From Allolobophora icterica (Eukaryota; Annelida; Clitellata; Crassiclitellata; Lumbricidae): a stretch of 64,000 nt of DNA. The stretch lies in assembly GCA_963556255.1 (NCBI GenBank), contig OY744609.1, positions 9,347,283 through 9,411,282 on the forward strand. The letters are read 5' to 3'. This document shows, piece after piece, positions 1 through 10,821 of the stretch. The position numbers and the translations under genes were made by a program. The notes beneath the pieces were generated by a model that saw only the letters and a list, made by a program, of their open reading frames with translations, was not told the DNA's origin and did not search any database. Position 1 is the stretch's first letter, and each line of letters begins with the position of its first letter.

Positions 1-1860
1 ATGTAGAATCCATGAATAACTATAGACCAATATCAGTTCTGCCGTTTTTTGCCAAGTTTCTTGAGAAGATAATGTATGATCGACTATCTTCCTTTATTCA
101 TAAACTAAATATTATACAACCAACCCAGTATGGGTTTCGGCCGGGGTACTCTACATATATGGCCCTTCTTGACCTTGAAGATAAAATCACTAGTGCAATT
201 GAACAGAATGAATACACTGTTGGTATCTTTTTAGATGTGGCCAAGGCTTTCGATGCAGTAGATCATACCATTTTACTAAAGAAAATGAATAACTACGGGA
301 TTAGGGGGGTTCAACTCTCGTGGTTTAGTAGTTATTTTGAAAATCGCACTCAAAGAGTTGTTTGTAATGGCACATCCTCAGGCTCTAAAACGATCTCTTT
401 TGGTGTTCCTCAAGGATCAAACCTGGGTCCATTATTGTTTTTACTATACATCAATGACTTATCCAAAATTTCCTCTGTTTTATCCTTTATCTTATTTGCA
501 GATGATACGAACATAGTGTATTCCAATAAATCCCATTTAACCCTTATGGAAACGGTCAATAAAGAACTAGATTCGGTTAATAAATGGTTTTTAGCTAATA
601 AACTTACCTTAAATGCGGATAAAACTAATTTTATTATATTTAAGTCCCATAGAAAAATAAAGCCGATTAAATGGTCCTTAACCCTCAATGACTCCCCAAT
701 TACCCAAGTCGACTCCACAAAGTTTCTGGGAGTTTACGTGGATAATCATTTAAACTGGAAAACCCATATTAATTATGTAGCTCTAAAGGTCGCGAAAAAC
801 ATAGGTATACTTTCTAGAATTGGGCATCTACTAACCGTAGAGGTCAAGAGAAACCTATACTATGCACTTATCTTTCCCTTCCTCAACTACTGTAACTTCA
901 TCTGGTCCTCTAACTATCAATCACGACTTAAGAAATTAATAACCTTGCAAAAAAAGCTGTTAGGATGGTACAAGGAGCCAGGAAATGTGAGCACTCTGAT
1001 CCTATTTTCAAAGAATTAAAAATACTGAAAATTAACCAATTAAACAACTATCAAATATCGGACTTCATCTACTGTTTCGAACATAATTTACTACCTGCTG
1101 CATTTGGAGAGTATTTCACAAAGGCCACTTCCATACACAAACATGACACGCGGGGAGCCTCACTATACCGTCCTATTAAAAGTCGCACTAACATTCGGCG
1201 TTTTAGTATCAAGTCAGCAGGTCCGCAGCTTTGGGCCCAGATCCCGGTCGAAATTCGGTCTCTGCAAGCTAGACATCTTTTCAGGAAGCAAATGAAAAAC
1301 TTTATTCTGGCGCATGATACGATTCTATCTAAATGATTGATATCTAATACTGATTTGACCTTTATGGGGGGAGGGGGGGTCGAGCCGGAGCCTGGTACAT
1401 GAATATGGTCCCTTTGGGACTGTTTAGTTATGTTTAGTTAAGTTTAGTTAAGCTATAGATTATGGTTAACCTCCAAGTGTTGAGGATTTTAGAGGTTACA
1501 GCTAGTGGCCTGATTAAGCTATTGTGAGGGAGGCAACTGTCCAATGCCATCATTGTATCTGTAAATTTACCTATCTGGGCATCCCCGGTCAGCGGGACCT
1601 AGGTCCTTTTGGGGCGCCCATTGCCTCTTATGACTCTAAGAACTCGTTTACTTTCAAACTCACCTGACTCTACTTCAAGTTCATTTCATTTCCTCCATGC
1701 TAGTCAAGCGAGTATCTTTATCTTACTACTTTATAGTTTCACAGGGTTTGAATTTCCAGAAACTGCACTATTTTATATTAATTTGTTCCGATGGAAATGA
1801 TTGTTATTGATGTCATTTGAAGCAATAAAGAAAGATGTTATGTTATGTTATGTATGTATA
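1..1860 (+). mobile_element. CR1/Jockey-clade LINE, 3' part
   Basis: The window opens inside a non-LTR retrotransposon. It holds most of a reverse transcriptase (see the ORF entry), an untranslated 3' segment with TTTAGTTA repeats near 1425-1455, an AATAAA at about 1825 and a terminal TTATG microsatellite to about 1855. A TTATG-type tail instead of poly(A) fits CR1/L2/Jockey-like elements. The 5' end lies outside the window, so no target duplication can be paired. The 3' terminus resembles the short segment at 4690-4796. Confidence 0.85.
12..1336 (+). pseudogene. LINE reverse transcriptase, frameshifted
   Basis: The first frame (12-1019) shows the RT core in order: NYRPISVLPFF, a YGFRPGYST block, motif A FLDVAKAFDAVDH, motif B GVPQGSNLGPLLF and the catalytic FADDTN motif, so the active-site aspartates are present. 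The conserved C-terminal block (GPQLWAQIPVEIRS and following) continues in the next frame from about 965 to 1336. The shift falls in the run of seven A's at about 950-957 and looks like a one-base loss. Endonuclease and 5' parts are off the window. This copy cannot make an intact protein as read. Confidence 0.85.
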
Positions 1861-1920
1861 TATGCATTTATATACGGTATATAACTACTCTATATAATGC
1901 ATGTATGTATAAATATATAT

Positions 1921-2141
1921 ACGTGGTGGCTCAGTGGTAAGTTCGGCGCCTTGTGACCGGAGGGTTGCAGGTTCGAATCCCACTCTAGCCGCTGCGTACG
2001 GACCTTGGGCAAGTCCTTCGCTCGCAATTGCTCGTGGCGCTTCGGCGTGAAAACTCCGACACAGTATCAAATGCTGTAGTCGGGAGCGCCTCTGAGTAGT
2101 AGTAGACTTGAGGAGGCGCTATAGAAAATATCCGAAATAAA
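1921..2141 (+). mobile_element. tRNA-derived SINE, copy 1
   Basis: It has an A box at 1927-1937 (TGGCTCAGTGG) and a B box at 1970-1980 (GGTTCGAATCC), then a core containing ACCTTGGGCAAGTCCTTC, then a tail with GAGCGCCTCTGAGTAG and GAGGCGCTATAG. A second, very similar copy lies at 12298-12530. The tail resembles the 3' ends of the LINEs in this window, suggesting LINE-driven mobilisation. Confidence 0.85.
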
Positions 2142-2482
2142 AAATACATATATGTATATACATTAACGACAATAAGTAGGAACTAGTATACAGACATACA
2201 GTTAAAAATGTATTTAATTTAGTAACTGCACATACATCACTTAGTATATATTATACAATACATATATAGTAATGGCCATATTTGTTGTTGGATTTCAGAT
2301 AAAGGAGCGAATCCTAGCGGCCATGTGGCGACCTCGTCGCCGGATAAAGAGAATAAGTATTGTTCACGCGATAAGCTTCCGCTTCCGCTTCCGCCAGTGA
2401 CGGACACCATTTGTCAACTGCCCTATTTTCATCCGCATCTCACCAGCAAAGATGACGTATGACTCACTTCCGGATAGGATCG

Positions 2483-2562
2483 GAAATAGGATAGGATAGT
2501 TTAGGATATGATGGGGAAAAATAGGTTAGGATAGGACGGGATAGGACAGTATAGGATCGTAA
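2483..2562 (+). repeat. Degenerate GGATA repeat
   Basis: An imperfect array of AGGATA-type units. I see no gene between the SINE at 1.9 kb and the SH2 exon at 3.8 kb. Confidence 0.6.
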
Positions 2563-2570
2563 TTATAATT

Positions 2571-2870
2571 GTAATCTGACATTTATAAAGCGCCACTTCA
2601 AGAACAAACTCATTAGTGGCACTCCCGACCCGAACCACTGTCAAATAATACAGACTTCAGGCGCTTGCGAATCTGTGAAAGGAACAAACTGACAGAAGAA
2701 GAAACGTGCATCAAAATTTCCCTAGCGAACGCAGGCATAAAATGGAGATCAAACCACTAGAATTTGGAGACGTAGGCTACCTGCACAGTGCACACCGTCC
2801 ATTTCCGGTTGGGGGCCACTGCAGTTGAGATAAACAGCGCAGAGAAAGCCCTAAAAGCCGTTTCACATTA
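2571..2870 (-). mobile_element. LINE 3' fragment
   Basis: Read on the minus strand, it matches the LINE fragment near 17370-17490: both carry the tail AGCGCCACTT(C/A)AAGAA, the segment CAGTGGCACTCC or close variants, and the block around ATAGACTTCAGGCG (plus-strand wording). It is a 5'-truncated decayed copy with no open frame of note. Confidence 0.6.
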
Positions 2871-3147
2871 ATTAGAAAAGCCTTGAATTGTGAAGTACGA
2901 AAGTGAGGTTAAATGTGTATATCCATGCATGGATTTATTGTATTCAGGGGCGTCTATCCCCCCCCCAAGTCATTGGAGTAACTTCCCTTCACTCCCTCCT
3001 CTTCCCCCTCGCCCTTCCTCCCCCCTCATTAATGACGGCACTTACACTTACAGATCTCCCCCCCCCCCTATTTCTTGGATGGAGCATTTGCTCCAAGGTT
3101 TCCATGGTGTAGACGCCGTGATTGTATTTGTATTCTATTGTATTTCA

Positions 3148-3352
3148 AAACTTATAAAGCGCCTCTACCCAGTCCCCACCAATCAGAGGCGCTCCCAATG
3201 CGAAAGTCCTCAGAATAAAGGCAAGTTTTAAGACAACGAAAAGCTGTGACAGGACCAACAGACAGTACTACAGTCCAGACCGAAGGAGGAAGCTGATTCC
3301 ACAGTGAAGGGCCAATACTAACAAAGGAACGAGACTGGGCCAACGCCATTTA
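3148..3352 (-). mobile_element. LINE RT C-terminal fragment and tail
   Basis: The minus-strand frame contains RSFVSIGPSLWNQLPPSV followed by a leucine-rich stretch, which is the usual GPxxWNxLP end of CR1-like reverse transcriptases. It ends in the tail AGAGGCGCTTTATAAG shared by other copies here. Only the last part of the element is present. Confidence 0.7.
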
Positions 3353-3777
3353 TGTTGCGCTTTCGTGAACCTCTTAACAGCGAAAAGTCTTTCAAAATTG
3401 CAGGAGGCAGGCAAATCATGCCAGTAGTGTTTCATATCTTAAAACTTTGGCCTCGACCCTACGCATGTTTCAATGAATTGATAGGGTGAGATTCGTCACC
3501 ACCGCTGCACGTTTGAATAGGCGCCACGCCATTTAAGGTTCCCGGTTACTAACCCGCTATTGAAACCTCTTAAATAAGCCACCATCGGGAGACAAACCTG
3601 CAATGCAAGCAGAGAAGTGCATGGGACGTACACGCTCTAACCACTGAGCCAAGCTCGGCCAACTGGGCATGTATGCTGTTTAAAGCTAGAGTTGATGAAT
3701 GGGTGGGCGTGTTTAAAGTGAAGATATCATAGCTAGACCTCCATATAAATCATAGATCTGTTGCGTTGACTTTGCAG
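3353..3777. other. No gene recognised
   Basis: I see no exon I can defend here. Upstream exons of the SH2 gene would be expected in this direction or before position 1, but no N-terminal SH2 signature (W..G.I.R..AE) was found between 1.9 and 3.8 kb. Confidence 0.4.
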
Positions 3778-3810
3778 TTAACTAACTTCATGTCGCAATA
3801 CAGTCTGCAG

Positions 3811-5949
3811 GAAGGATACTTCCTTCTGCGGAAGAGTTTCAAAGATCCCACTTCATACACAATCACCGTCAAGTAAGTAGTATATAATACGTTTTCCCTT
3901 ATAATTTTATATATAATTATATTACTAGATGATTGCCCATCATATATGACAGGAGAGGGAGAGGTAGGGCGCATTGGACGTGACCAGTCGATGCTTCCCC
4001 TCAACCTGCCGTCAGATCGTGTGCCATATTGAAAGATTGAATATTGAAAGACTGATGCCGGGAGGGAAGGAGGGAAAGATGGAGGCAGTGACAGGGAGAG
4101 GGACTGATGGAAGGAGGGAGAGGAAGGAGAGGTAGAGGTAGGGCAGGAGTGAATTTCAGGCGCCTAAGGCCTTTCGCCCGATACTTCGACTGCAGCCACT
4201 AATCGACTGCAGTCGGTCTACGGCCACTGAAGCAGCATGAGTCACCGCGTTTATCTTATGACAGATGTATACACAGAGCTGCGAGATTATAAGAAGGGAT
4301 AGGGCCTAATATAAAAATTAAAAATAACGAGAAATACATGTCTAATTTTAAAACTATCTAAAAAAACTAACTCATGTAGGCCTACTCCTACAAGAAAAAT
4401 ATCATCATTATCATCGTTATAAACGGGCGGGCGGACGGAAAGATTAAGGACATACTGAAGGAAGGACCGACGGAAGGACGGTAGGATTGAAGGACGGACG
4501 GTTGGATCGATTAATGGATCGATAAATCTGCCTGTCGATCAATCGAAAAGTGATGAATATAATCTAAGCACTAAACTGTTATCTTAGTTAACAGTATGAC
4601 GTCCGTGATGTGATCGGTTGCTGTTTCAAAAGAAGAAATTGAACTTTTACACGACTTGTTGCTGTTAGCATACTGGGCGGGACACCCCAGGACACGGGCT
4701 ACGACCTTGCAGGATGTTACAGATGCTACATTATGTTACAGATGTTACAGTTGATTTGGAAGCAATAAAAAGTTATGCTATATTATGTTATGTTAGTCAT
4801 CGATGTGGTCTGAAGCACATTCGAGTCGTCATGAGCAACGGTCAATTTTCACTGAAAGATCGAAGCTTCAATACGATTGACGAGATGATCCAGTTCTACA
4901 GCTACCGAGAGATTCCGAACGAGGAGAACATTCCCGGAATCCTGCTCCGGTTCCCCATCAGACGACCGCCGATCGAATTCGGAGAATACATAATCGTCTC
5001 CAAGGTACAACAGGGCACCTCCACGTCCTCAGCGCCAAATCTGGCAGCCATCGGGAAACCGGGTTCCCAAGATAGACCCCAGCCACCAATCCCGCGACCA
5101 CCTGCTCCCCTACCACGCACAAGTGACCCAACTACACCGACGAAGGGTTCTTTGATTGAACCAACTATGCCGTCACCTGTTGATCCTCCTCCACAAGCAA
5201 GAGTGGCTCCATCTACACCCAGCAAGGGTTCTGTTGATGGCTCGAATTCTTCAACACCGATTGATACGCTTTCAGCGAATGTGGCAAATCTTTCAACGAA
5301 TGACGGCCCACCGTCAGCGAGTGACCCAAATCTTACAACGCCCATTGGTCCGCCTTCACAACACTTGGGGCCTTCTGAAGCCCCACCGGATGCATCTCAG
5401 AACGAGAGATGCGATTGTGGGTTGTTGATGCGAGAAGCGACCCTTCCACTCGGCTGGAGCGTCCACGTCAGCCAAGACTCAGACACGAAGGACCATCCGT
5501 TCTTCCTTTCCCCGAACAACGAGACTAACTGGGACCTTCCGCTCTCCGTAGCACTCCTTCTGTCTCCGGAGCAGCAGGACCTCATCCGCAACCTAGGATT
5601 CGACTCCGATATCAAGGCTGCCGGTCTTCAGCCCGGTCGCCTAATAACCAGCTCAATTGGATGCTCTTCGAGAACTAAGGGATGGTTGGTAGCGACCCCA
5701 ACCAAATGGGTCTCTTGCGACGACTATGAGTCGTCGAAATCGCTCCGAGAAGCGGCTCTGGAACGACCAGAAAATTCTTCGCACTGTCTCCAGAGTAAAA
5801 ATTCTGAAAGCTCCGAGCACACTCCGAACGGCGATTTGCAGCACCCAAAACCCGACAGGCAAGGAAGGAGGACGAGAAAAACGGAAAGAGTTGGCGATTG
5901 TGGACCAACATTAGCCACAGATGATAATAAGACATCCACCGTCGCTTAG
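3811..5949 (+). CDS. SH2 and WW domain protein, 3' exons
   Basis: Two exons are visible: 3811-3872 (or from 3778 if the earlier CAG is the acceptor) and 4797-5949. The donor is CAA/GTAAGT and the acceptor TTAG; codon phase matches across the junction. Exon 1 gives EGYFLLRKSFKDPTSY, including the FLLR arginine that binds phosphotyrosine; exon 2 completes the SH2 fold (GLKHIRVVMSNGQFSL, then LLRFPIRR). A long Pro/Ser/Thr-rich linker follows with PxxP motifs, then a WW-like module: LPLGWSVHV with a second tryptophan in ETNWDLP (about codes 5435-5545). The basic tail ends at TAG-region stop 5947-5949. It is probably a cytoplasmic adaptor linking pTyr and proline-rich ligands (inference). Upstream exons are missing. 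The SH2 loosely resembles Vav-type domains. Confidence 0.75.
4020..4520. repeat. Purine-rich low-complexity tracts in intron
   Basis: Two G/A-rich tracts lie inside the intron of the SH2 gene: 4045-4145 (GGGAGGGAAGGAGGG-like) and 4425-4505 (GGACGGAAGGACGG-like). No coding signal is seen in the 924-base intron. Confidence 0.6.
4690..4796 (+). mobile_element. LINE 3' terminus abutting a splice acceptor
   Basis: The segment TTGATTTGGAAGCAATAAAA followed by TTATG repeats resembles the end of the LINE at about 1800-1855 (TTTGAAGCAATAAAGAAA then TTATG repeats). The last TTAG of the tail is the 3' splice site of the SH2 exon that starts at 4797. Confidence 0.6.
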
Positions 5950-6059
5950 ACAACAGTGTGCCTCGCTAACGTTTAAACTTGCATTTTGGTGCGCCATCTG
6001 TTGATGCCTTATACAATGCCATTGTATTTAATATTACCCTCGTTCCAGAGTTCAGAAGT
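5950..6059 (+). other. 3' UTR start of the SH2-WW gene
   Basis: This follows the stop codon directly. No convincing AATAAA is seen close by, so the transcript end is unknown. From here to the cortactin 3' end at 10.8 kb I see repeats and no gene. Confidence 0.35.
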
Positions 6060-6245
6060 GCACACACAATCATACGACAGAATATCGATGGCACTGAGCA
6101 ATTGCGAGTGAAAGACTTGCTCAAGGTTCTTAGACAGTGACTGCATGAGCGGAGGCTCGAACCCGTACTCTACTACTTCCGCTTTGCAATACGAGCGCTC
6201 AACCCATTCAGCTAACATGCTCCACGCCTTGTGAATCATTAACTT
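6060..6245 (-). mobile_element. tRNA-derived SINE
   Basis: On the minus strand it has a tRNA-like head with GGTTCGAGCC-type B box (plus-strand GGCTCGAACC at about 6151), followed by AACCTTGAGCAAGTCTTTCA and CAATTGCTCAGTGCC. The same family occurs at 53585-54000 (-). Confidence 0.7.
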
Positions 6246-6409
6246 CAAGGGAGGATCAAGCGAACAACTCTTGACATACTCCTCTAAGTTTAGGGGAGGG
6301 AGAACGGCCAGAGTGCCCCACTCTGGACCCGCCCTTGCACCTACTCACAGTTCTCAGACGACCATGGCTCCTGGATACGCTATCCATCTACGCTGATGAC
6401 AGTGAATTA

Positions 6410-6660
6410 TATGGTGGAGCAGGAGCGTAGCCAGACTTCATTTCAAGAGGAGGCAACCACTGATCTGGCATTCAGTGGAGGGAAACAACAAGGTTTCGAG
6501 GAAGGGTGGTCGCCAAAAAATGTGACAAATTTTAAAATTTCGACATGGTGATTTCATCCATCCATCTTTCGGAATTCATCTCCGAAAAATGTTGATGATT
6601 TTTTTAGTCATTCATCTTTTTTACGACTTTACGAATTCCTCTCACAACAAGATCTGTCTG
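6410..6660. mobile_element. Degenerate hAT-like MITE remnant
   Basis: It contains AGGAGCGTAGCCAGACTTC, a hAT-MITE-like terminus, and several GGAATTCATCTCC and TTTTTTAGTCAT pieces shared with the elements at 7314 and 50249. Ends and target duplication cannot be fixed. Confidence 0.35.
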
Positions 6661-7313
6661 GCATTTCTCTTTAACGGTTCGATTTACATATGGATTACTC
6701 GATTTACATATTGATGACTTGTTTTGCATATAGATTACTCGACTTGTATGTATTATATTTAACATAACATCACATAACCAGGGTTTTAAGTGGTTAAGAT
6801 GAGTAGTCTGTGTTAGAACCATTGCAAATTAACCTGGAACGCTTAATAGCCCAATTTTCCTATCTTCCTCTTAAAAACTTGCGATAGTGTGACTGTCTAC
6901 TATGACAGTAGGCCTACCTCACCAACCATTCCACAAGTCTACAACTCTTGCACTGAAGATTGTCTGTTCCTTTCGGCTTCTTAAATAATTTATACCTGTG
7001 TCTTCGAGTTGCCTTGTTTGGTGCTAATTAAAAGAATCTCTCCCACCTTAGTGCTTCCTTTCCAGTGATAATCTTATTAAGCTACGATCAGATCTCCTCT
7101 GTTCTTCCTAATTGTCTCTTATTGTTAGTCACGCCTTTTCAACCTTTCTTCATAGGTCAAGGCCCCAACTCATTTCTGAAGCTGTTCTTTGCATTTTCTC
7201 CAGTTTTTCTATATTCTATAGCGTTTCAGGTATGGATTCTGTACACTGAATAAACTAGCTATAACGCTACACTTCAAAACGACTCTTAGGCTAAGCTGTG
7301 CCATTGACGCATG

Positions 7314-7594
7314 CAGTGGCGGCGATCATGTATGAGAGGTGGGGAGGGGACAAAGTCGGCCATGGTCTGGTCGATGACCTTTTTTTAGGAATTCATGTCC
7401 CACAAAAAAAATTTCTACTTTTCAGGAATTCATCCACAAAAACCAAAACCTTTAAGACTTTTCTACGAATTCATCTCCCTAAAAAGTTTATGACCTTTTT
7501 TAGTCATTGACCTTTTTTACGACTTACTTTCAATTATTCGTCTTAAAGGTGGGAGGGTCATGTCCCCCTCGACCCCCCTAGATCGCCGCCCATG
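7314..7594. mobile_element. hAT-type MITE, 281 bp
   Basis: Ends are CAGTGGCGGCGATC on the left and, in reverse complement, CATGGGCGGCGATC on the right. Flanks 7306-7313 (GACGCATG) and 7595-7602 (GACGCATA) form an 8-bp target duplication with one mismatch, the size made by hAT transposases. Inside are repeated AGGAATTCAT and CCTTTTTTAG pieces. There is no coding capacity. Confidence 0.75.
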
Positions 7595-7602
7595 GACGCA
7601 TA

Positions 7603-8404
7603 TATGATCATGTATCTAAAATTAGGTTAGGCCTATAGCGAAAATACATGGCTCTTGAAAGCTACTTCTGGATCTTAAAGTGGACTGTACAGTTCATCAC
7701 AGTTATTTGTACGTTTCTTTCTGACAGCATTAAAGGCCTAAACTTCGGTGTAATCTTCGAAATAGCTGAGATTGCCGTAACTCTAGTCATGACCGATAGT
7801 TTCCCATGAATCACGCACATAAGTCAGTTCACCAAGTGCCGCGGAGAGAAGTCTGGTAGCCGCAAAGGTCTATTTGGACTGATTGAAGTGCACGAGAAAC
7901 AAACGTTTCCAAATGATAATAAACACTATGAATTCTTTGAATAATCATTCCCAGATATCGTTCTTCCTCGCTCACTTTCATCGCCTTAGCCTCGTTTCAT
8001 GTGAAAACTGTTTCTCTTCCACATATGCATCGCTGAGCACTTTTCCTAAGTAAAGAGCACTTGCCAGAACTGTGACCATTCGAGACCTGCTTAGATCTTC
8101 CCGCAGTATCTCCTCTTCTTCTTCATTACCCACTGTCTACTACCTACATAGTTTTGCGCCTATATTATCTGCAAACTTATACATTTGTAGTGACTATTCG
8201 CTAAGGGTGACTCATTTGCATATGGATGACTTGATTTGCACAAGGAATGTCAAGGATGCATTGGTCTGCATATGAATGCATCGATATTTGCATAATGTTT
8301 GACTCGATGTGCCCTGTTCTATGTGGATTGCAGTAAAAAAAGAAGGTGAACAGAGACTTGCATTGAATGCCGTTCTGAACACTGTCAAAGCAGCAGCCCA
8401 CTTA
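7603..8404. other. No gene recognised
   Basis: I see nothing I can name. There are a few TTTGCATATGGATGACTTG-like words near 8215 and 6715 (the latter in the other orientation). Confidence 0.4.
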
Positions 8405-8640
8405 GTTTTAACCGTTGGAAATCGGACTTGGACTCTTTTGAACTACTGTTTGGAAAATCCCCTCTGATTTGGCCTTCTGGAATCTGGACTCGGACTTCTC
8501 TTGGATTACTCTCTGGAAACCTCATCTGATTTGACGTGGCGCTCGTGAATTTACTCAAGAATCACACAAGAATTTATGTGGTGCCCTGTGCTTGGCCTTC
8601 GAGTGGCGCTTTAGAAGTTTGGAGATTACGATTATGATTA
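8405..8640 (+). mobile_element. SINE-like repeat with internal tandem units
   Basis: Units containing TCGGACTTGGACTC, TCTGATTTGGCCTTC and CTCTGGAAACC occur twice, then the tail CTTGGCCTTCGAGTGGCGC and TTTAGAAGTTTGGAGATTACG. The reverse complement of the same arrangement lies at 51175-51440, so this is a dispersed family. Confidence 0.6.
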
Positions 8641-8978
8641 CGAACCGAAATCATAATTAATTAGCTAATCAATTAATGTAATTAAATGTAATTTAATGCA
8701 AGTCTCTATGTTGATCACCTTTTTTCACCGTCATCCATATCTAACAGGAAATTTCGAGTTACTCGTCACTGGATTCCCGCAACTTAGCTTATTTCTGGCG
8801 TAGAAAGCTGGAAACAACTTTACGCTTTGACTTTAACCATTAAAACCATTCGCTAGATGGCGAAGTTATACCACTTATATAATCACGCGGACAGTTAAGA
8901 ATTATTCGCCAGATGGAGCAGCTCTAATGGCATCTCCACACTTCTAAAGCGCCACTCGAAGGCCAAGTGCAGGGCACC
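8581..8978. repeat. Long inverted repeat
   Basis: The segment 8581-8622 (starting GTGCCCTGTGCTTGGCCTTC) is repeated inverted at 8937-8978 with about three differences over 42 bases, separated by about 315 bases. It arises from two oppositely oriented copies of one SINE/LINE tail and could form a hairpin in RNA. Confidence 0.7.
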
Positions 8979-9509
8979 AGCCCATTCATGAGCGCTGGAC
9001 AATTGTCGGTGAGCAACTTGTCGAAGGTCGATGCTACGCAGTGGCTTGAGGTAGATGAATAATTATTCATAAACACGTTGCGAATAGCGTCCTAGCTGGT
9101 GGCACTTTATTTAATTAGTAAAACTACTTGCCACAGAGATCCGCCATAAGAATATTTACTGTGAACGGATATTACGGAATCCATACGAATTACTTACTAA
9201 TTTATCATTCAGATACATGTGAGAGTCGGAATTAACTCCACAACACGCCCACTAGTCCATAATGCACAACGGCGGGGGGCCACGTCAACATAATTAAATG
9301 CTATTTCTGGCAGCCTGCCAAGTACTAGTGTGACTTGTTTGCTCACAGCCATTAAGTGTCTGGTGTTAGCAGGTTACTTAATGTTGCCTACACAGCAGTT
9401 TTGTCTGGTTACTAAAAACAGACCACAATGTAATCATAATCCGATTACTCAATCTGACTAACCGCACTCAGATTCGCATTTCTGTGACAGTGCACAAGTT
9501 AAAATATTT

Positions 9510-9510
<1 letters not shown>

Positions 9511-9584
<74 letters not shown>
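9511..9584 (+). repeat. TAA trinucleotide microsatellite
   Basis: About 24 TAA/AAT units in a row. Confidence 0.95.
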
Positions 9585-10464
9585 TACTAATAACAATAAT
9601 TGTCATGTAAAAACAAGCTCAACAAGACAAATCAACAGACATGGATTGGAGAATATAATATTGATTTCAGATACAATGTGCAGAGTTTAATCCTGTCAAG
9701 GAGTTCAAACGTGCTGAACAACTGACCAATGAACAGTCACGATTATAACTGCCAATCTGTAACCATTGTAAAGTCGTTATTGAACATACAACACTACCTA
9801 AAGCAAGCTCAATCCAACTGACCAATTATTAAATTATTCACAATAATTTTATCAAGAATTTATATGGTGTTATTTAGGGAAACTGCAAAATGTCACAAGA
9901 ATGATTACTGAAGACATGCGTTGGAGTACTCCTGCCCAAAACTGGGCAAATCCTTTCTACCCGGTTCCTCTCAAGAACACATTTTACATAATAAAAAAGA
10001 CAGAACTGCTCAATGATTCAAGTCTCGATTGAATACGAAAAAAATACATCTGTGTGTTTAGAAACCTTATAAAATGAAATAACCATATACCTATATCCGT
10101 TTCTTAACACAGGAGTCAAATGTCAATAAATCGTACATATAAAATAAGCTTGAAATAATAATTTAGCTCTGCTTTCCACTTCTAGGACACTGAAACCAAC
10201 TTATGTATAACGATCGCTACTGCAGCCATATTAAGTATGTTGCTGTAAGGCTGTTGCCCCCTAGAAGATCACAGTTCAAAGCCGATTTATATGGGGTCCA
10301 AATATCCCTGCTAGCAGTATAACAGAGTGCGTTAATCTAAGCTAATCTAATCAGAAGACTTGTACAGCACCGTTACTTCAAGGTTCTGGTGAGATTAGTA
10401 AGCAAATAGGGTCCTTAAAGCATCCTGGAAAACCATACAGCTATTGCAAAATGGCACACTTAAC
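9585..10464. other. No gene recognised
   Basis: AT-rich intergenic DNA with no exon or repeat I can define. Confidence 0.4.
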
Positions 10465-10625
10465 ACATTATGAAATGGTATGTTGATAAGATTATGACAA
10501 GGTATGTTGATCAGATTATGAAATGGTATGTTGGTTGATCAGATTATGCAATGGTTTTTTGTCGGATTATGAAATGTTATACTAATTGAGTTATGAAATG
10601 GCACATTTATTGGGTTATTAGGCAA
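10465..10625 (+). repeat. Minisatellite, about 25-30 bp unit
   Basis: Imperfect copies of GATTATGAAATGGTATGTTG occur five to six times. It ends about 200 bases beyond the cortactin stop codon. Confidence 0.7.
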
Positions 10626-10793
10626 AATGGGGTGGCCCAGAGACGTTTCGAACTGCGTTTAGGTTCTGCGAGAGAAGTCTGAAAACATAAAGGGCAGAAG
10701 TTCATAAAGTGCATTGATTTCCAGCACAGAGTTAGGCGAACACACTTGGACATCAGTTCGCCTCAAGAAAATTCATTTTGAATATTAGCCTGG

Positions 10794-10799
10794 TTTATT
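10794..10799 (-). other. Candidate poly(A) signal of cortactin
   Basis: Plus-strand TTTATT reads AATAAA on the minus strand, 22 bases after the cortactin stop. This is very close; the true signal may lie further down. Confidence 0.3.
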
Positions 10800-10821
10800 T
10801 CATGGCACCGTTACATAATCT

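Noticed and set aside
1927..1992. A functional tRNA gene at the SINE head
   Set aside because: Only A and B boxes are kept; the cloverleaf is not complete and a SINE body follows, with a second dispersed copy at 12.3 kb.
2300..2400. A possible exon after TTGGATTTCAG at about 2299, with an arginine-rich frame
   Set aside because: The frame runs only about 33 codons to a stop, has no SH2 or other domain signature, and the donor is unclear.
4714..4796. ATG at 4714 as the start of the SH2-WW protein
   Set aside because: These codons are translated LINE tail; the SH2 fold needs the exon at 3811-3872, and the splice phase fits.
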